Source: ZC4RG29 sp035304385 (lineage in GTDB: Bacteria; Bacteroidota; Bacteroidia; Cytophagales; Cyclobacteriaceae). From it: a stretch of DNA of 64,000 nt. The stretch lies in assembly GCA_035304385.1 (NCBI GenBank), contig DATGQD010000069.1, forward strand, positions 1-64,000, read 5' to 3'. Position 1 is the stretch's first letter. Every line of letters starts with the position of its first letter. Of the stretch, positions 24,459-33,658 are shown in pieces. A program made the translations under genes and the position numbers. The notes below the pieces were generated by a model. The model saw only the letters and a program-made list of their open reading frames with translations, ran no database searches and was not told the origin of the DNA.

Positions 24459-27365
24459 ATGAATGCAGTACCCGAAGGTGTGCACACCACACATGCGCTC
24501 GAAGAACAACTCAAGGCCGCGATCAGGGGCGATGTGCTCACCGACGAATATTCGCTGGGCATGTATTCAACCGACGCGAGCTTCTATCAAATGCGTCCGC
24601 TTGCCGTGGTACTGCCGAAAGATGAGGACGACGTAAAAGCAGCCGTAAAAATCGCGTCGGACCTTCAGGTGAATTTACTTCCGCGCGGCGGCGGCACAAG
24701 CCTCGCCGGCCAGACTGTAGGCAGGGCCGTGGTGCTCGACTTCTCCAAATACATGAACCGCATCCTCGAGTTCAATGAAAAAGAGCGTTGGGTGCGCGTT
24801 CAGCCCGGCGTTGTTCGCGATGAACTCAATGCCGAACTCGCCCGGTACAACCTGCATTTTTCACCCGACCCCGCCACGGCCAACCGCGCGAACATCGGTG
24901 GGATGGTGGGCAACAACTCGTCCGGCACCAAAAGCATCCTGTTTGGCAAAACCGTTGATCATATCCTGGAAGCCACTGTGTTGCTTGCCGACGGCACCAC
25001 ACTCCTCCTTAAGGAGTGTTCTGTGGAAGAGTATAATCGGAAAGCCGCGCAGCACGACAGGGAAGGAGAAATATACCGCGCGTTTCGCGAAATCATTGAT
25101 CGTAACCGCGACGAAATCAGGGACCGCTTTCCCAAAGTAATGCGCCGTGTGAGCGGCTATAATTTAGATGAGTTCGTCGATACTGATCGGTGGAACCTTT
25201 CCAAGCTCATTACCGGCAGTGAGGGCACCCTTGCCGTCACGCTGGAATTGAAACTCGATCTTGATCCGCTTCCCAGGCATAAGTCGGTGGCCGTTGTACA
25301 TTTTGCCGACCTCCTGGAAGCGATACGCGCCGTACAACCCATGCTGAAATACCGGCCGTCAGCGGTCGAAATCATCGACCGTACCGTACTGCACCTTGCC
25401 GCCGAGAACCTTACTACCCGTCAGCACGGGCATTTCATCCAGGGCGATCCGGCGGCGATCCTGATCGTGGAGTTTTACGGCGATACCCCCGAAGAAGTGA
25501 TGGAGCGGCCACGCATAATGATCGAAGAACTCAGGAAAATGGGCTTCGGGTATGCGTATCCGGTCTTTCCTGCCGGCAAAGATTCCGACGACGTGTGGTT
25601 GCTGAGAAAGAAAGGTCTCGGATTGATGATGGGGATCAGGAGTGAGAAAAAGGCATTAAGTTTTATTGAAGACTGCGCCATTCCTGTCGCGTTTCTCCCG
25701 GAATACATCGACAGGGTACTGAAGATTTGCGCGAAGTATGAAACCGAAGTGTCGATGTATGCACATGCCAGCGTAGGCGTCATACACGTTCAGCCGATGC
25801 TCGACCTGAGACAGCAGGAAGACATTGAAAAACTAAACCGCATCACGGACGAAACGTTCGAACTCGTCGTGAAATACGGTGGAGCCTGGAGCGGTGAGCA
25901 CGGCGACGGCCTCGTGCGAAGTCCCTACAACGAAAAGTTTTTCGGCCCCCAGGTGTATAATGCCCTTCGCCAGGTCAAAAAACTCTTCGATCCGGCCAAC
26001 ATCATGAATCCCGGCAAGATCGTCGACGCCGCCCCCATGGATCAAAACCTTCGTTATGGGGTAGACTACCGCGACCAGGATGTTCAGACGCAATTCCGAT
26101 ATCGACAGGAAGGCAGCTTTCGCGACCTCGTGCACATGTGCACTGGTGTCGGCGAGTGTCGTAAGACATTGGGGGGTACGATGTGTCCCAGCTACAGGGC
26201 CACACGTGATGAAGAACACTCAACACGCGGGAGAGCGAACGCGTTGCGTATGGCGATGTCGGGGCAACTCAACAGCGGCGGCCTTACGAGCCAGCGTTTA
26301 CACGAGGTGCTTGATTTGTGTTTGTCGTGCAAAGCCTGTAAGTCGGAATGTCCCAGCAATGTCGACATGGCCAAAATGAAAAGCGATGTGCTTCAGATGT
26401 ACTACGACAAACATGGTACGTCGCTTCGCGATCGGCTCATACGCGACTCGTCGGCGATGGCCTCACGTTTCTCCGGCGCTCTGGCCGGCATGGTGAATGC
26501 CGTGCAGCGGACAGGGTTGTTCCGCGCCATGGTACAACGACTGGCTGGATTCGACGCGAGAAGAACGCTGCCGGAATACACCAGTGAACCGTTTTACAAG
26601 TGGTTCCGAAAGCATAAAGGCATCGGGTCGCCGTCCGGAAAGAAGGTTGTCCTGTTTGCCGATACGTATCTAAACCACCACGAACCCTCAGTGGGAATTG
26701 CTGCCGTTGAACTTCTCGAAGGATGCGGCTACGAAGTGATCCTGGCCAGCGTGGGGTGTTGCCAGCGGCCCAGGATCTCTCACGGCTTCCTCCGCGATGC
26801 AAAAAAAGATGGCACGAAGACGGCGATGGGGCTGAAGCCCTATCTCGACCAAAATATCCCCGTGGTGGCGTGCGAGCCAAGCTGCGCCTCGGCGCTGAAT
26901 GACGACTTACCCGACCTCGTGGAAGATGCCGCACTGGCAGCGCGTCTGAGGGACCGTGTGATGCCGATTGAAATGTTCCTGGCGCAGGAGTTTGAAGCGG
27001 GGCGTATAGAGGCGCGCCTGGAGGCGACGGCTGCGAACCTGATGGTTCATGGCCACTGCCATCAGAAGGCGCTTTACAGCACAACACCAATGAAGGCGGT
27101 GTTGTCGAAAACCTCGGCAACTGTCACCGAAATTCCGTCCGGATGTTGTGGTATGGCCGGCTCGTTCGGATATGAGAAGGAACACTATGCGTTGTCGGAA
27201 AAAATTGGTGAAGCCATACTCTTTCCTTCCGTCAGGTCGCGAAAGGAGGGGACGGTTGTAGTCGCGAGTGGGTTCAGCTGCCGCCACCAGATCGAACACT
27301 TCACGGGAGTGAAACCAAAACACTGGGTTGAGGTCGTTCGCGTACATCCTGCTTCTGCAACATAG
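24459..27365 (+). CDS. FAD/Fe-S lactate (2-hydroxy acid) dehydrogenase, GlcD-GlcF fusion
   Basis: A 968-residue oxidoreductase. The N-terminal half is a FAD-binding type 4 domain (NLLPRGGGTSLAGQ, then IGGMVGNNSSGTKS) plus a FAD-oxidase C-terminal domain (WSGEHGDGLVRSPYNEKFFG). The C-terminal half is iron-sulfur: cluster ligands in CTGVGECRK (Cys561, Cys567, then Cys576) and a full second motif Cys621, Cys624, Cys627, Cys631. Two CCG-type domains follow (VGCCQRPR, SGCCGMAGS). This layout oxidises D-lactate or glycolate at the membrane and feeds electrons to quinone or cytochrome. The lactate permease gene 9 bases downstream favours lactate, and the FAD half favours the D isomer, since L-lactate enzymes of the LldEFG type are unrelated. 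Confidence 0.87.
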   Translation: MNAVPEGVHTTHALEEQLKAAIRGDVLTDEYSLGMYSTDASFYQMRPLAVVLPKDEDDVKAAVKIASDLQVNLLPRGGGTSLAGQTVGRAVVLDFSKYMNRILEFNEKERWVRVQPGVVRDELNAELARYNLHFSPDPATANRANIGGMVGNNSSGTKSILFGKTVDHILEATVLLADGTTLLLKECSVEEYNRKAAQHDREGEIYRAFREIIDRNRDEIRDRFPKVMRRVSGYNLDEFVDTDRWNLSKLITGSEGTLAVTLELKLDLDPLPRHKSVAVVHFADLLEAIRAVQPMLKYRPSAVEIIDRTVLHLAAENLTTRQHGHFIQGDPAAILIVEFYGDTPEEVMERPRIMIEELRKMGFGYAYPVFPAGKDSDDVWLLRKKGLGLMMGIRSEKKALSFIEDCAIPVAFLPEYIDRVLKICAKYETEVSMYAHASVGVIHVQPMLDLRQQEDIEKLNRITDETFELVVKYGGAWSGEHGDGLVRSPYNEKFFGPQVYNALRQVKKLFDPANIMNPGKIVDAAPMDQNLRYGVDYRDQDVQTQFRYRQEGSFRDLVHMCTGVGECRKTLGGTMCPSYRATRDEEHSTRGRANALRMAMSGQLNSGGLTSQRLHEVLDLCLSCKACKSECPSNVDMAKMKSDVLQMYYDKHGTSLRDRLIRDSSAMASRFSGALAGMVNAVQRTGLFRAMVQRLAGFDARRTLPEYTSEPFYKWFRKHKGIGSPSGKKVVLFADTYLNHHEPSVGIAAVELLEGCGYEVILASVGCCQRPRISHGFLRDAKKDGTKTAMGLKPYLDQNIPVVACEPSCASALNDDLPDLVEDAALAARLRDRVMPIEMFLAQEFEAGRIEARLEATAANLMVHGHCHQKALYSTTPMKAVLSKTSATVTEIPSGCCGMAGSFGYEKEHYALSEKIGEAILFPSVRSRKEGTVVVASGFSCRHQIEHFTGVKPKHWVEVVRVHPASAT

Positions 27366-27374
27366 TCAACCGAT

Positions 27375-29132
27375 ATGCAATGGACCCAGACCATTGACCC
27401 TTTCGACAGCATTGTTCTTTCCCCCCTGGTGGCCTCCATCCCTATCGTGTTCATCTTTACTGCGCTGTACAGGAAGATGAAAGGGTACCTCGCGAGCCTA
27501 CTCACCCTGGCGTTGGCGATCGTGCTGGCCGTTGTCGTGTACCGAATGCCTTTGGACCTTGCGCTCCTCTCCGGCGTACATGGCGCACTGTACGGCCTGT
27601 TGCCGATATCCTGGATCATTATCACCGCGGTGTATCTCTTCAACCTCACTGTAGAGGGCGGGCAGTTCGACGTCATCCGCAATTTTATGGCATCGATAAC
27701 GCCAGACCGGCGGTTGCAGGCGTTGTTGATCGCGTTCTCCTTTGGTGCCTTCCTGGAAGGCGCCGCGGGGTTCGGCGCACCCGTGGCGATCTCAGCGGCG
27801 ATGTTGGTCGGGTTGGGTTTCCATCCACTGTATGCAGCGGGGATTTGCCTCATCGCCAACACGGCGCCGGTGGCGTTTGGTGGTGTGGGTACCCCTATAA
27901 TTATGGCCGGCCGGATATCCGATATTCCGGAGATGGCCATCTCTCAGATGGTCGGACGCACGCTTCCCTTATTATCGATAATGGTACCGTTCTATCTTGT
28001 GGTTATCATGTCGGGTATAAAACGTTCCATGGAAGTGATGCCCGCGATCCTGGTGTCAGGCGCGTCATTCGCGTTCTTCCAATGGCTTACGGCCAACTAC
28101 CTGGGACCTATGCTGCCCGATGTCCTTGCCGGTATTATGTCGGTAGTATGCCTGATGATCCTCTTGCGATTCTGGAAACCTTCTTCAAACTGGCGCTTCA
28201 GGGAAGAACCGGAGCAGGTCATCGATACCCAGCTGCGGTATTCCACCGGCGCCGTGCTAAAAGCCTGTGCACCCTTTCTGGTGATGACCATCATTATCCT
28301 GGCGTGGGGATTGGCGCCGGTGAAGGCTGCGCTCAATGCCACAGGGTATCTCAGCGTTGAAATTCCCGGACTCGCCGATGCGATTCTGAAACCCGATGGT
28401 ACTGCCCTGGAGATAAAACCCTTCGAATTGAATTTTCTTTCGACGCCGGGCACAGCGATCCTGTTTGCAGCGCTGATTTCCATACCACTCATCGGGATGA
28501 CCTACCGCGATGGAGCGCGGATTTTTTTTAAGACGCTTAGGCAGTTGAAGTTTTCCATTGTCACCATAGCGTCGGTGGTGGGCTTTGCGTTTGTGGCGAA
28601 CAACTCGGGGATGTCCATCACGATGGCGGTAGCGCTGGCAGGTACGGGTGTGTTGTTTCCTTTCTTCTCCCCGATGCTGGGTTGGTTGGGCGTGTTCCTT
28701 ACGGGTTCCGATACGTCTTCGAACGCATTGTTTTGCAAGCTGCAGGCTACGGCCGCCGACACCATTGGCGTGGATCCTGTCGTCACAGTCAGCGCCAATG
28801 CGTCCGGGGGTGTTACCGGCAAGATGATTTCACCGCAGTCGATCGCCATCGGCGTTGCTGCCGTCGGGCTGATGGGCAAAGAATCCGATCTGTTTCGTTT
28901 TACGGTGAAGCATAGTTTCCTGATGCTGCTGGTCGTTTGCGTGCTGACCATGATGCAGGCGTATTCGATGCCGTGGATCATTCCCAGCTACGACCCCGGC
29001 GCTTCGGTCGCCACTGCGGCAAGCGTGCAGACGGGCTTCTGGTGCCTGCTTGGGCTGGCGGGAGCGGTTGGGACGGTGATCTTCGCGGTGTGGAGATGCG
29101 GGGATCAAAGAATTGAAGAGTTGAAGAATTGA
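27375..29132 (+). CDS. L-lactate permease family transporter (LctP/LldP)
   Basis: A 585-residue inner-membrane permease with about 12-14 hydrophobic segments. The family features are visible: LYGLLPISWIIITAVYLFNL, then AFLEGAAGFGAPVAI and NTAPVAFGGVGTPI, and near the C-terminus a glycine- and serine-rich loop 'FLTGSDTSSNALFCKLQ' followed by SANASGGVTGKMISPQ. Length matches LctP. These permeases import L- and D-lactate and glycolate with protons. With the upstream FAD/Fe-S dehydrogenase it forms a two-gene lactate uptake and oxidation operon. The 3' end overlaps a 16-base tandem repeat. Confidence 0.9.
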   Translation: MQWTQTIDPFDSIVLSPLVASIPIVFIFTALYRKMKGYLASLLTLALAIVLAVVVYRMPLDLALLSGVHGALYGLLPISWIIITAVYLFNLTVEGGQFDVIRNFMASITPDRRLQALLIAFSFGAFLEGAAGFGAPVAISAAMLVGLGFHPLYAAGICLIANTAPVAFGGVGTPIIMAGRISDIPEMAISQMVGRTLPLLSIMVPFYLVVIMSGIKRSMEVMPAILVSGASFAFFQWLTANYLGPMLPDVLAGIMSVVCLMILLRFWKPSSNWRFREEPEQVIDTQLRYSTGAVLKACAPFLVMTIIILAWGLAPVKAALNATGYLSVEIPGLADAILKPDGTALEIKPFELNFLSTPGTAILFAALISIPLIGMTYRDGARIFFKTLRQLKFSIVTIASVVGFAFVANNSGMSITMAVALAGTGVLFPFFSPMLGWLGVFLTGSDTSSNALFCKLQATAADTIGVDPVVTVSANASGGVTGKMISPQSIAIGVAAVGLMGKESDLFRFTVKHSFLMLLVVCVLTMMQAYSMPWIIPSYDPGASVATAASVQTGFWCLLGLAGAVGTVIFAVWRCGDQRIEELKN

Positions 29133-29144
29133 AGAGTTGAAGAG
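29109..29144. repeat. 16-bp tandem repeat across the lactate permease stop codon
   Basis: Two perfect copies of a 16-base unit AGAATTGAAGAGTTGA (29109-29124 and 29125-29140) plus a partial third run across the stop of the permease, encoding its last residues and the stop. A-G-rich minisatellites of this kind sit at gene ends in several Bacteroidota genomes (recollection). Confidence 0.7.
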
Positions 29145-29245
29145 TGTGAATAGCTCCTGCGCTTTAGCGCCTATGCGCTGCTTGCACGTTTGGCGGCTAG
29201 TACAACAGATACGACTCCGCACGACCTTTTTCTAAGGCTGCATCC

Positions 29246-29902
29246 CTATTTCTGGTGCTTCAGCACCTGCGCCTCAATATGAAACACAATTTCCTCACCG
29301 ATGTTTTTTGTGAGGTCTCCAATCCGTTCGAGGTTCCTGACGATGGTGAACAACCGGAGAATGACTTTAAGGTTGTCAGGGTATTCTTTGAGCAGGGCCT
29401 GGGCCGACTTGATCGACCGCTTGTTGATCGCGTTGAGCGCCTCGTCTTTGTCGAATACCTTTCGCGCAAGCTTTGTGTCGTCATTCTTAAGCGCCTTATG
29501 CATGTCCTTCAGCATGGCGGTACACGTGTCGAGCATATCGACGATGCCGAACTCTTCCAGAAGTCGCTCATCGATGGTCTTCACGTGTTTCCTAAGGAAC
29601 TTGGCCAGGCTGTGGGCGTTGTCAGCAATACGTTCGAGGTCGTTACTGATCTTTATCGCCGCCAGCACAAACCTAAGGTCGCTGGCTACAGGGTTATACA
29701 ATGCGATGATGTTCTCACAATCTTTATCGATGGCGAGTTCCTGTGCGTTAACCTTTTGCTCATCGGCGATCACCTCTTTGGCAAGGTCGGTATCCTTATC
29801 CTTAATAACCTTTCTGCACTTGGACACCTGGGTTACCACCAACTCGATCATGTCCAGCAGGTTGTCCTTAAGGGCTTGTATTTCTAACTCGACTTGCGCC
29901 AT
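29246..29902 (-). CDS. phoU: Phosphate transport regulator PhoU
   Basis: A 218-residue helical protein made of two repeats of a three-helix PhoU domain. Metal-binding acidic motifs are visible in each: 'KVNAQELAIDKDCENIIAL' in the first half and 'DEALNAINKRSIKSAQALL' in the second, with ERIADNAHSLAK and ERIGDLTKNIGEE as the repeated E-R-I-x-D/G-x-x-x-N signatures. PhoU damps signalling between the Pst transporter and the phosphate sensor kinase and lowers Pst activity when phosphate is plentiful. It is the last gene of the minus-strand pst operon, 139 bases after pstB. No PhoR/PhoB pair is present in the window. Confidence 0.95.
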   Translation of the reverse strand: MAQVELEIQALKDNLLDMIELVVTQVSKCRKVIKDKDTDLAKEVIADEQKVNAQELAIDKDCENIIALYNPVASDLRFVLAAIKISNDLERIADNAHSLAKFLRKHVKTIDERLLEEFGIVDMLDTCTAMLKDMHKALKNDDTKLARKVFDKDEALNAINKRSIKSAQALLKEYPDNLKVILRLFTIVRNLERIGDLTKNIGEEIVFHIEAQVLKHQK

Positions 29903-30041
29903 AGTACCTTGATATGATTACTCTAAATTAGACAATAACGGATTATATATACCGGCACCATTACAAAAAATGCCGTTGAACGAATGCAGAATCTTGTGAA
30001 TAGGGGTGCGCAGCCCGACGCTCCTTGCGGGTGCGGTGTTC

Positions 30042-30794
30042 TTATCCGAACCTTCCGGTAATGTAGTTTTCCGTCCGCTTGTTTTTCGGATTCGTGAACA
30101 TATCCGCCGTCTTGCTGTACTCTACGAGTTCGCCCAGGTAGAAGAACGCGGTGCGGTCGCTCACCCGTGCCGCCTGTTGCATGTTGTGCGTCACGATAAC
30201 GATCGTATACTTTTCCTTCAGCTCCATGATGAGCTCTTCTATCTTGGCGGTAGAGATAGGGTCCAACGCAGACGCCGGCTCGTCCATGAGGACGATAGAC
30301 GGCTTTACGGCCAGCGTTCGTGCGATGCACAGCCGTTGCTGCTGTCCGCCCGAGAGGGAAAGGGCGGATTTGTGAAGGATGTCCTTGACCTCATTCCACA
30401 GCGCCGCCTGGTGGAGGCTCTTTTCAACCCGCTCGGTGATGAACTTCTTGTCTTTGGTGCCCTGCACCTTTAACCCGTAAGCGACGTTCTCAAATATCGA
30501 CTTGGGGAATGGATTCGGCTTCTGAAAAACCATTCCCACCTTCTGCCGAAGATCTTCAACGCGTACCTTGTTCCCATAGATATTCTTTCCGTCAATCCTG
30601 ATCTTGCCTTCGACACGGAATGAGTCGATATAGTCGTTCATGCGGTTAAGGGTACGCAGGAAGGTAGACTTTCCGCATCCGGAGGGCCCGATAAGCGCAG
30701 TAACCGTATGTTCGTTGATGCTGAGGTCGATATTCTTCAGCACGTGGTTATCCCCGTAGTACGCATTTACATCCTCAGCGACGATCACTTTCAT
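30042..30794 (-). CDS. pstB: Phosphate ABC transporter ATP-binding protein
   Basis: A 250-residue ABC ATPase powering PstSCA phosphate import on the cytoplasmic side. Walker A is GPSGCGKST (36-44), the signature LSGGQQQRLCIARTLA lies mid-protein, Walker B is SIVLMDEPASALDPIS, and the switch His is in TIVIVTHNMQQAARVSD. The N-terminal motif VNAYYGDNHVLKNI is typical of PstB, where the Y-Y/F-G-x-x-x-A/V-L-x-x-I segment contacts adenine. Six bases separate it from pstA. Confidence 0.96.
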   Translation of the reverse strand: MKVIVAEDVNAYYGDNHVLKNIDLSINEHTVTALIGPSGCGKSTFLRTLNRMNDYIDSFRVEGKIRIDGKNIYGNKVRVEDLRQKVGMVFQKPNPFPKSIFENVAYGLKVQGTKDKKFITERVEKSLHQAALWNEVKDILHKSALSLSGGQQQRLCIARTLAVKPSIVLMDEPASALDPISTAKIEELIMELKEKYTIVIVTHNMQQAARVSDRTAFFYLGELVEYSKTADMFTNPKNKRTENYITGRFG

Positions 30795-30800
30795 ATCTGC

Positions 30801-31658
30801 TTACCAATTGATCTTCTTTTGCCAGCGGTTACGAAGATATACCGCTATCCCGTTCATGCAGAACGTTATCGCCAGCAAGATAATGATTGCCGCCGCACCG
30901 TTCACCAGGAAGGCTTGTTGCGGACGGGATATCCAGTTGAATATCTGCATGGGGAGTACCGTAAATTCGTCCATCGGCGAACTGGCGACAAACGGAACAT
31001 ACGCCAGCGCTCCAATAACAATCAATGGCGCCGTTTCTCCTATGGCCCGCGATAACGCCAGGATCACCCCTGTCAGGATACCGCCCGACGCCGCCGGCAA
31101 TACCTGGTACCATATCGTCTGCCAGCGGGTAGCCCCCATGCCATAGGAGGCTTCCCGCAACGTATTGGGCACCGCTTTAATCGCCTCACGGGTTGCTACA
31201 ATAATGATCGGAAGAATCAATAACGACAACGTACTCGCACCGGCCAGCAGGCTGCTACCCATACGCATAGCCCGGACGAAAAGTTCCAATCCGAGCAACC
31301 CATAGATAATGGAAGGTACGCCGGCAAGGTTGGCAATGTTGATCTCAATTATGCGCGCCAGCCGGTTTTTCTTGCCGTACTCTTCAAGATAGATACCTGC
31401 TGCAACGCCCAGGGGTATGGCAATGAGCGCGGTGAGGAACAAGATCCAGGCAGTGCCGGTCCACGCTGTAAGTATGCCGGCGCGGGATGCCCGGCGGGAC
31501 GGCAGAGACGTAAGGAAGTCGCCGTCAATGCGGCCCAGCCCTTGTTGCAGGATATTGAAGATGAACACCGCCAGCACTACCAGGCCGAAGAAGGTGGCGG
31601 CAATACCCACATAGCGGAAGCCAGTGTCAATAATCCGGTTTCGTCGAAGCCTACTCAT
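30801..31658 (-). CDS. pstA: Phosphate ABC transporter permease PstA
   Basis: A 285-residue inner-membrane permease with six predicted helices and a binding-protein-dependent transport domain. The family segments are visible: a first helix in VGIAATFFGLVVLAVFIFNIL, then TAWTGTAWILFLTALIAIPLGVAAGIYLEEY, the EAA loop region around EASYGMGATRWQTIW, and ILTGVILALSRAIGETAPLIVIGA. These match PstA, which pairs with PstC to form the phosphate channel. Its start overlaps the end of pstC by 8 bases, consistent with coupled translation in one operon. Confidence 0.95.
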   Translation of the reverse strand: MSRLRRNRIIDTGFRYVGIAATFFGLVVLAVFIFNILQQGLGRIDGDFLTSLPSRRASRAGILTAWTGTAWILFLTALIAIPLGVAAGIYLEEYGKKNRLARIIEINIANLAGVPSIIYGLLGLELFVRAMRMGSSLLAGASTLSLLILPIIIVATREAIKAVPNTLREASYGMGATRWQTIWYQVLPAASGGILTGVILALSRAIGETAPLIVIGALAYVPFVASSPMDEFTVLPMQIFNWISRPQQAFLVNGAAAIIILLAITFCMNGIAVYLRNRWQKKINW

Positions 31659-32529
31659 ACTGTTCCTGGTATCGTCTCTTTAATCTAAAGCTGATATGAT
31701 TAAGCGCAAACGTGAAAAGGAAAAGCGTTATACCCGCCGCGAAGATCGTGCGATATTCGATCGAGTCGTGTTGCACATCACCAAGACTTACCTGTACGAT
31801 GTAGGTGGTAATGGTCTCCACCGCCTGCCGCGGGTCAAGGGTGAGGTTAGGTTGTTGCCCCGCTGCGATGGCCACGACCATGGTTTCACCTATGGCGCGT
31901 GATATAGCGAGGATTACCGATACCAGAATACCGGACGACGCCGCCGGCACCACCACCCGGAAGGCTGTTTGAAAACGTGTGGCGCCCATGCCGAACGAGG
32001 CTTCCCTGAGCGACTTTGGCACGGCGAACAACGCGTCCTCACTAAGCGACGAGATCAGGGGAATGATCATGATGCCCATGACAATGCCGGCCGAAAGGGC
32101 GTTGAAGGTTCCCAGCCCCGGGATAAAGCTTTGCAAGAACGGCGTTACCACCGTGAGCGCAAAGAAGCCATACACCACTGTGGGCACGGCTGCAAGGATT
32201 TCAAGCGCAGGTTTTATCGTCTTTCGAAACTTTGGCCCCGAATATTCAGACAGATAAACCGCGATGACGATGCCCAAAGGCAATGCCGTCAAAATCGCGA
32301 TCAACGTTGTCAATACAGTGCCGGAAAGGAGAGGAAGAATGCCGTAGTGTTTGTTGGCAAACAATGGCGTCCATTCCGTATCGGTGAGAAACTCGAAGAT
32401 GGAAACGTCTTTAAAGAATTTCCACGACTCGGAGACCAGCACCCAAATGATACCGGCCGTGGTGAGAATCGTGATAAGGGCGCTCAGCGCCAGGCCCCGT
32501 TCTATCCAACGTTCTGTCGACTTCTTCAC
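31651..32529 (-). CDS. pstC: Phosphate ABC transporter permease PstC
   Basis: A 292-residue inner-membrane permease, partner of PstA. Six helices are predicted. Family features: the N-terminal helix ALSALITILTTAGIIWVLV, a periplasmic part with 'FLTDTEWTPLFANKHYGILP' (the W-x-P region typical of PstC), the EAA loop around REASFGMGATRFQTAFRVV, and ILAISRAIGETMVVAIAAG. The second gene of the pst operon, it follows pstS by 17 bases. Paralogous to PstA but distinguished by its longer periplasmic loop. Confidence 0.95.
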   Translation of the reverse strand: MKKSTERWIERGLALSALITILTTAGIIWVLVSESWKFFKDVSIFEFLTDTEWTPLFANKHYGILPLLSGTVLTTLIAILTALPLGIVIAVYLSEYSGPKFRKTIKPALEILAAVPTVVYGFFALTVVTPFLQSFIPGLGTFNALSAGIVMGIMIIPLISSLSEDALFAVPKSLREASFGMGATRFQTAFRVVVPAASSGILVSVILAISRAIGETMVVAIAAGQQPNLTLDPRQAVETITTYIVQVSLGDVQHDSIEYRTIFAAGITLFLFTFALNHISFRLKRRYQEQYE

Positions 32530-32546
32530 AGGTTAGCCCCAAACTT

Positions 32547-33485
32547 CTATTGACTGATAAAAGCGGAAAACTTTTCCTTTTCTATTTGATATTCTTCTGC
32601 TGAGAGGGGGATGTATCCAACGTCCGGAACGATCTCCGTGGCGTTATCGATATAGAAGTTAACGAAATCGGCGACTTCAGGGCGCTGTGCAGCTGTCTTG
32701 TTGACATAAATAAATACAGGCCGTGAGAGTGGGGCATAGGTGCCGGATTTTACCGTCTCAGGCGAGGGCAGTACAACACCCTGGCCGCCATTGACGCCGA
32801 CGAGACGAACTTTGTCCTGGTTCTCCGCATAGTAGGCATACCCAAAAAAACCGATGCCGTTCCGATCGCCGGAGATACCCTGCACAAGCACATTATCATC
32901 TTCGCTCGCCGTATAGTCGCCACGGCTTGCGCCGCTTTCACCAACGATGACTTCAGTAAAATAATCATATGTGCCTGACGCGATGCCCGGGCCGTAAAGG
33001 TGAAACTCCTCATCGGGCCACTCCGGTCGTATCTGGCTCCACCGTAAGACAGTGCCCTGCGCAGACGGCTCCCACATTTTTTTCAGCTCCTCTACGGTAA
33101 AGTGATCCACCCACGTGTTTTCCCGGTGTACCAGTACAGCCAGGCCGTCATACGCAACCTTCAGCGCCACAAACTCCGTATTATTGCTGCCGGCAGCTTC
33201 CGCTTCGGCGTCTTTGATCGGCCGTGAGGCATTGTTGATATCGATCTCTCCGCGCGAGAATTTCTGGAAACCACCCCCGGTCCCTGAAATTCCGATGGTA
33301 ATCCGCACTTTCGACTGTTCGAAACGGTATTCTTCCGCGATCGCTTCCGTTATGGGGTATACGGTACTCGATCCATCGATGCGGATCTCGCCGGTCAGGT
33401 TTCCGCCGTCCCCGCCCGACCGTCCGCAGGACATCAGGGTGATGGCGAACAAGGACAATACGAAATATTTCACAAGCCTCCTCAT
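32547..33485 (-). CDS. pstS: Periplasmic phosphate-binding lipoprotein PstS
   Basis: A 312-residue phosphate-binding protein, lipid-anchored through Cys20 (LMSC), which delivers phosphate to PstCA. The phosphate-binding loops are visible: IDGSSTVYPITEAIAEEY near residue 37, then ISGTGGGFQKF with 'EIDINNASRPI', and GIASGTYDYF in the second lobe. This is the PstS/SphX subgroup of typical length. It is the first gene of the operon. A TACCTTTG -7 box lies at 33508-33515 on this strand, with two TTAACA boxes upstream of it, so it should be induced by phosphate starvation. Confidence 0.94.
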   Translation of the reverse strand: MRRLVKYFVLSLFAITLMSCGRSGGDGGNLTGEIRIDGSSTVYPITEAIAEEYRFEQSKVRITIGISGTGGGFQKFSRGEIDINNASRPIKDAEAEAAGSNNTEFVALKVAYDGLAVLVHRENTWVDHFTVEELKKMWEPSAQGTVLRWSQIRPEWPDEEFHLYGPGIASGTYDYFTEVIVGESGASRGDYTASEDDNVLVQGISGDRNGIGFFGYAYYAENQDKVRLVGVNGGQGVVLPSPETVKSGTYAPLSRPVFIYVNKTAAQRPEVADFVNFYIDNATEIVPDVGYIPLSAEEYQIEKEKFSAFISQ

Positions 33486-33507
33486 ACGTGTGGATTCAGT
33501 TCAACAG

Positions 33508-33515
33508 CAAAGGTA
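33508..33515 (-). promoter_or_regulatory. -7 box of the pstS promoter
   Basis: On the minus strand the sequence is TACCTTTG, an exact match to the Bacteroidota -7 consensus TAnnTTTG. Transcription would start near 33502, giving a leader of about 16 bases to the pstS ATG. No good -33 TTTG is seen, as expected for a promoter that needs an activator. Confidence 0.5.
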
Positions 33516-33546
33516 CTGGCTGGATTTCCGTCCCGGGAGGGCCCAA

Positions 33547-33565
33547 TGTTAAGTTTGTGTTAAGT
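33547..33565 (-). promoter_or_regulatory. PhoP/PhoB-type box upstream of pstS
   Basis: TGTTAAGT occurs twice (33547-33554 and 33558-33565), exactly 11 bases apart. On the strand of pstS this reads TTAACA-N5-TTAACA, the form of the Bacillus PhoP box and of 11-bp-repeat Pho boxes in general. It lies about 30 bases upstream of the pstS -7 box, a suitable place for an OmpR/PhoB-type activator dimer. Confidence 0.55.
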
Positions 33566-33604
33566 CGCCCCGCCCATATTATCATTCTATTAAGTCATCG
33601 AATT

Positions 33605-33631
33605 GTTATTCAACCGTTATCTGATTGTTAT
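33605..33631 (+). promoter_or_regulatory. Triple 11-bp-spaced GTTAT repeats, Pho-box-like, before the porin
   Basis: GTTAT occurs at 33605, 33616 and 33627, each exactly 11 bases apart and followed by AT-rich bases, the architecture of PhoB boxes (CTGTCAT in E. coli). The array ends 27 bases before the porin ATG. It could activate the porin, assist pstS, or both. Recognition by a PhoB homologue is inferred from spacing and neighbours. Confidence 0.5.
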
Positions 33632-33658
33632 TTATTTTGCGGATTGTTTGCTCTGAAC

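Noticed and set aside
29255..29887. A 210-aa plus-strand frame opposite phoU
   Set aside because: Clear antisense shadow: the minus strand encodes PhoU with both metal motif repeats, and the plus-strand product resembles nothing.
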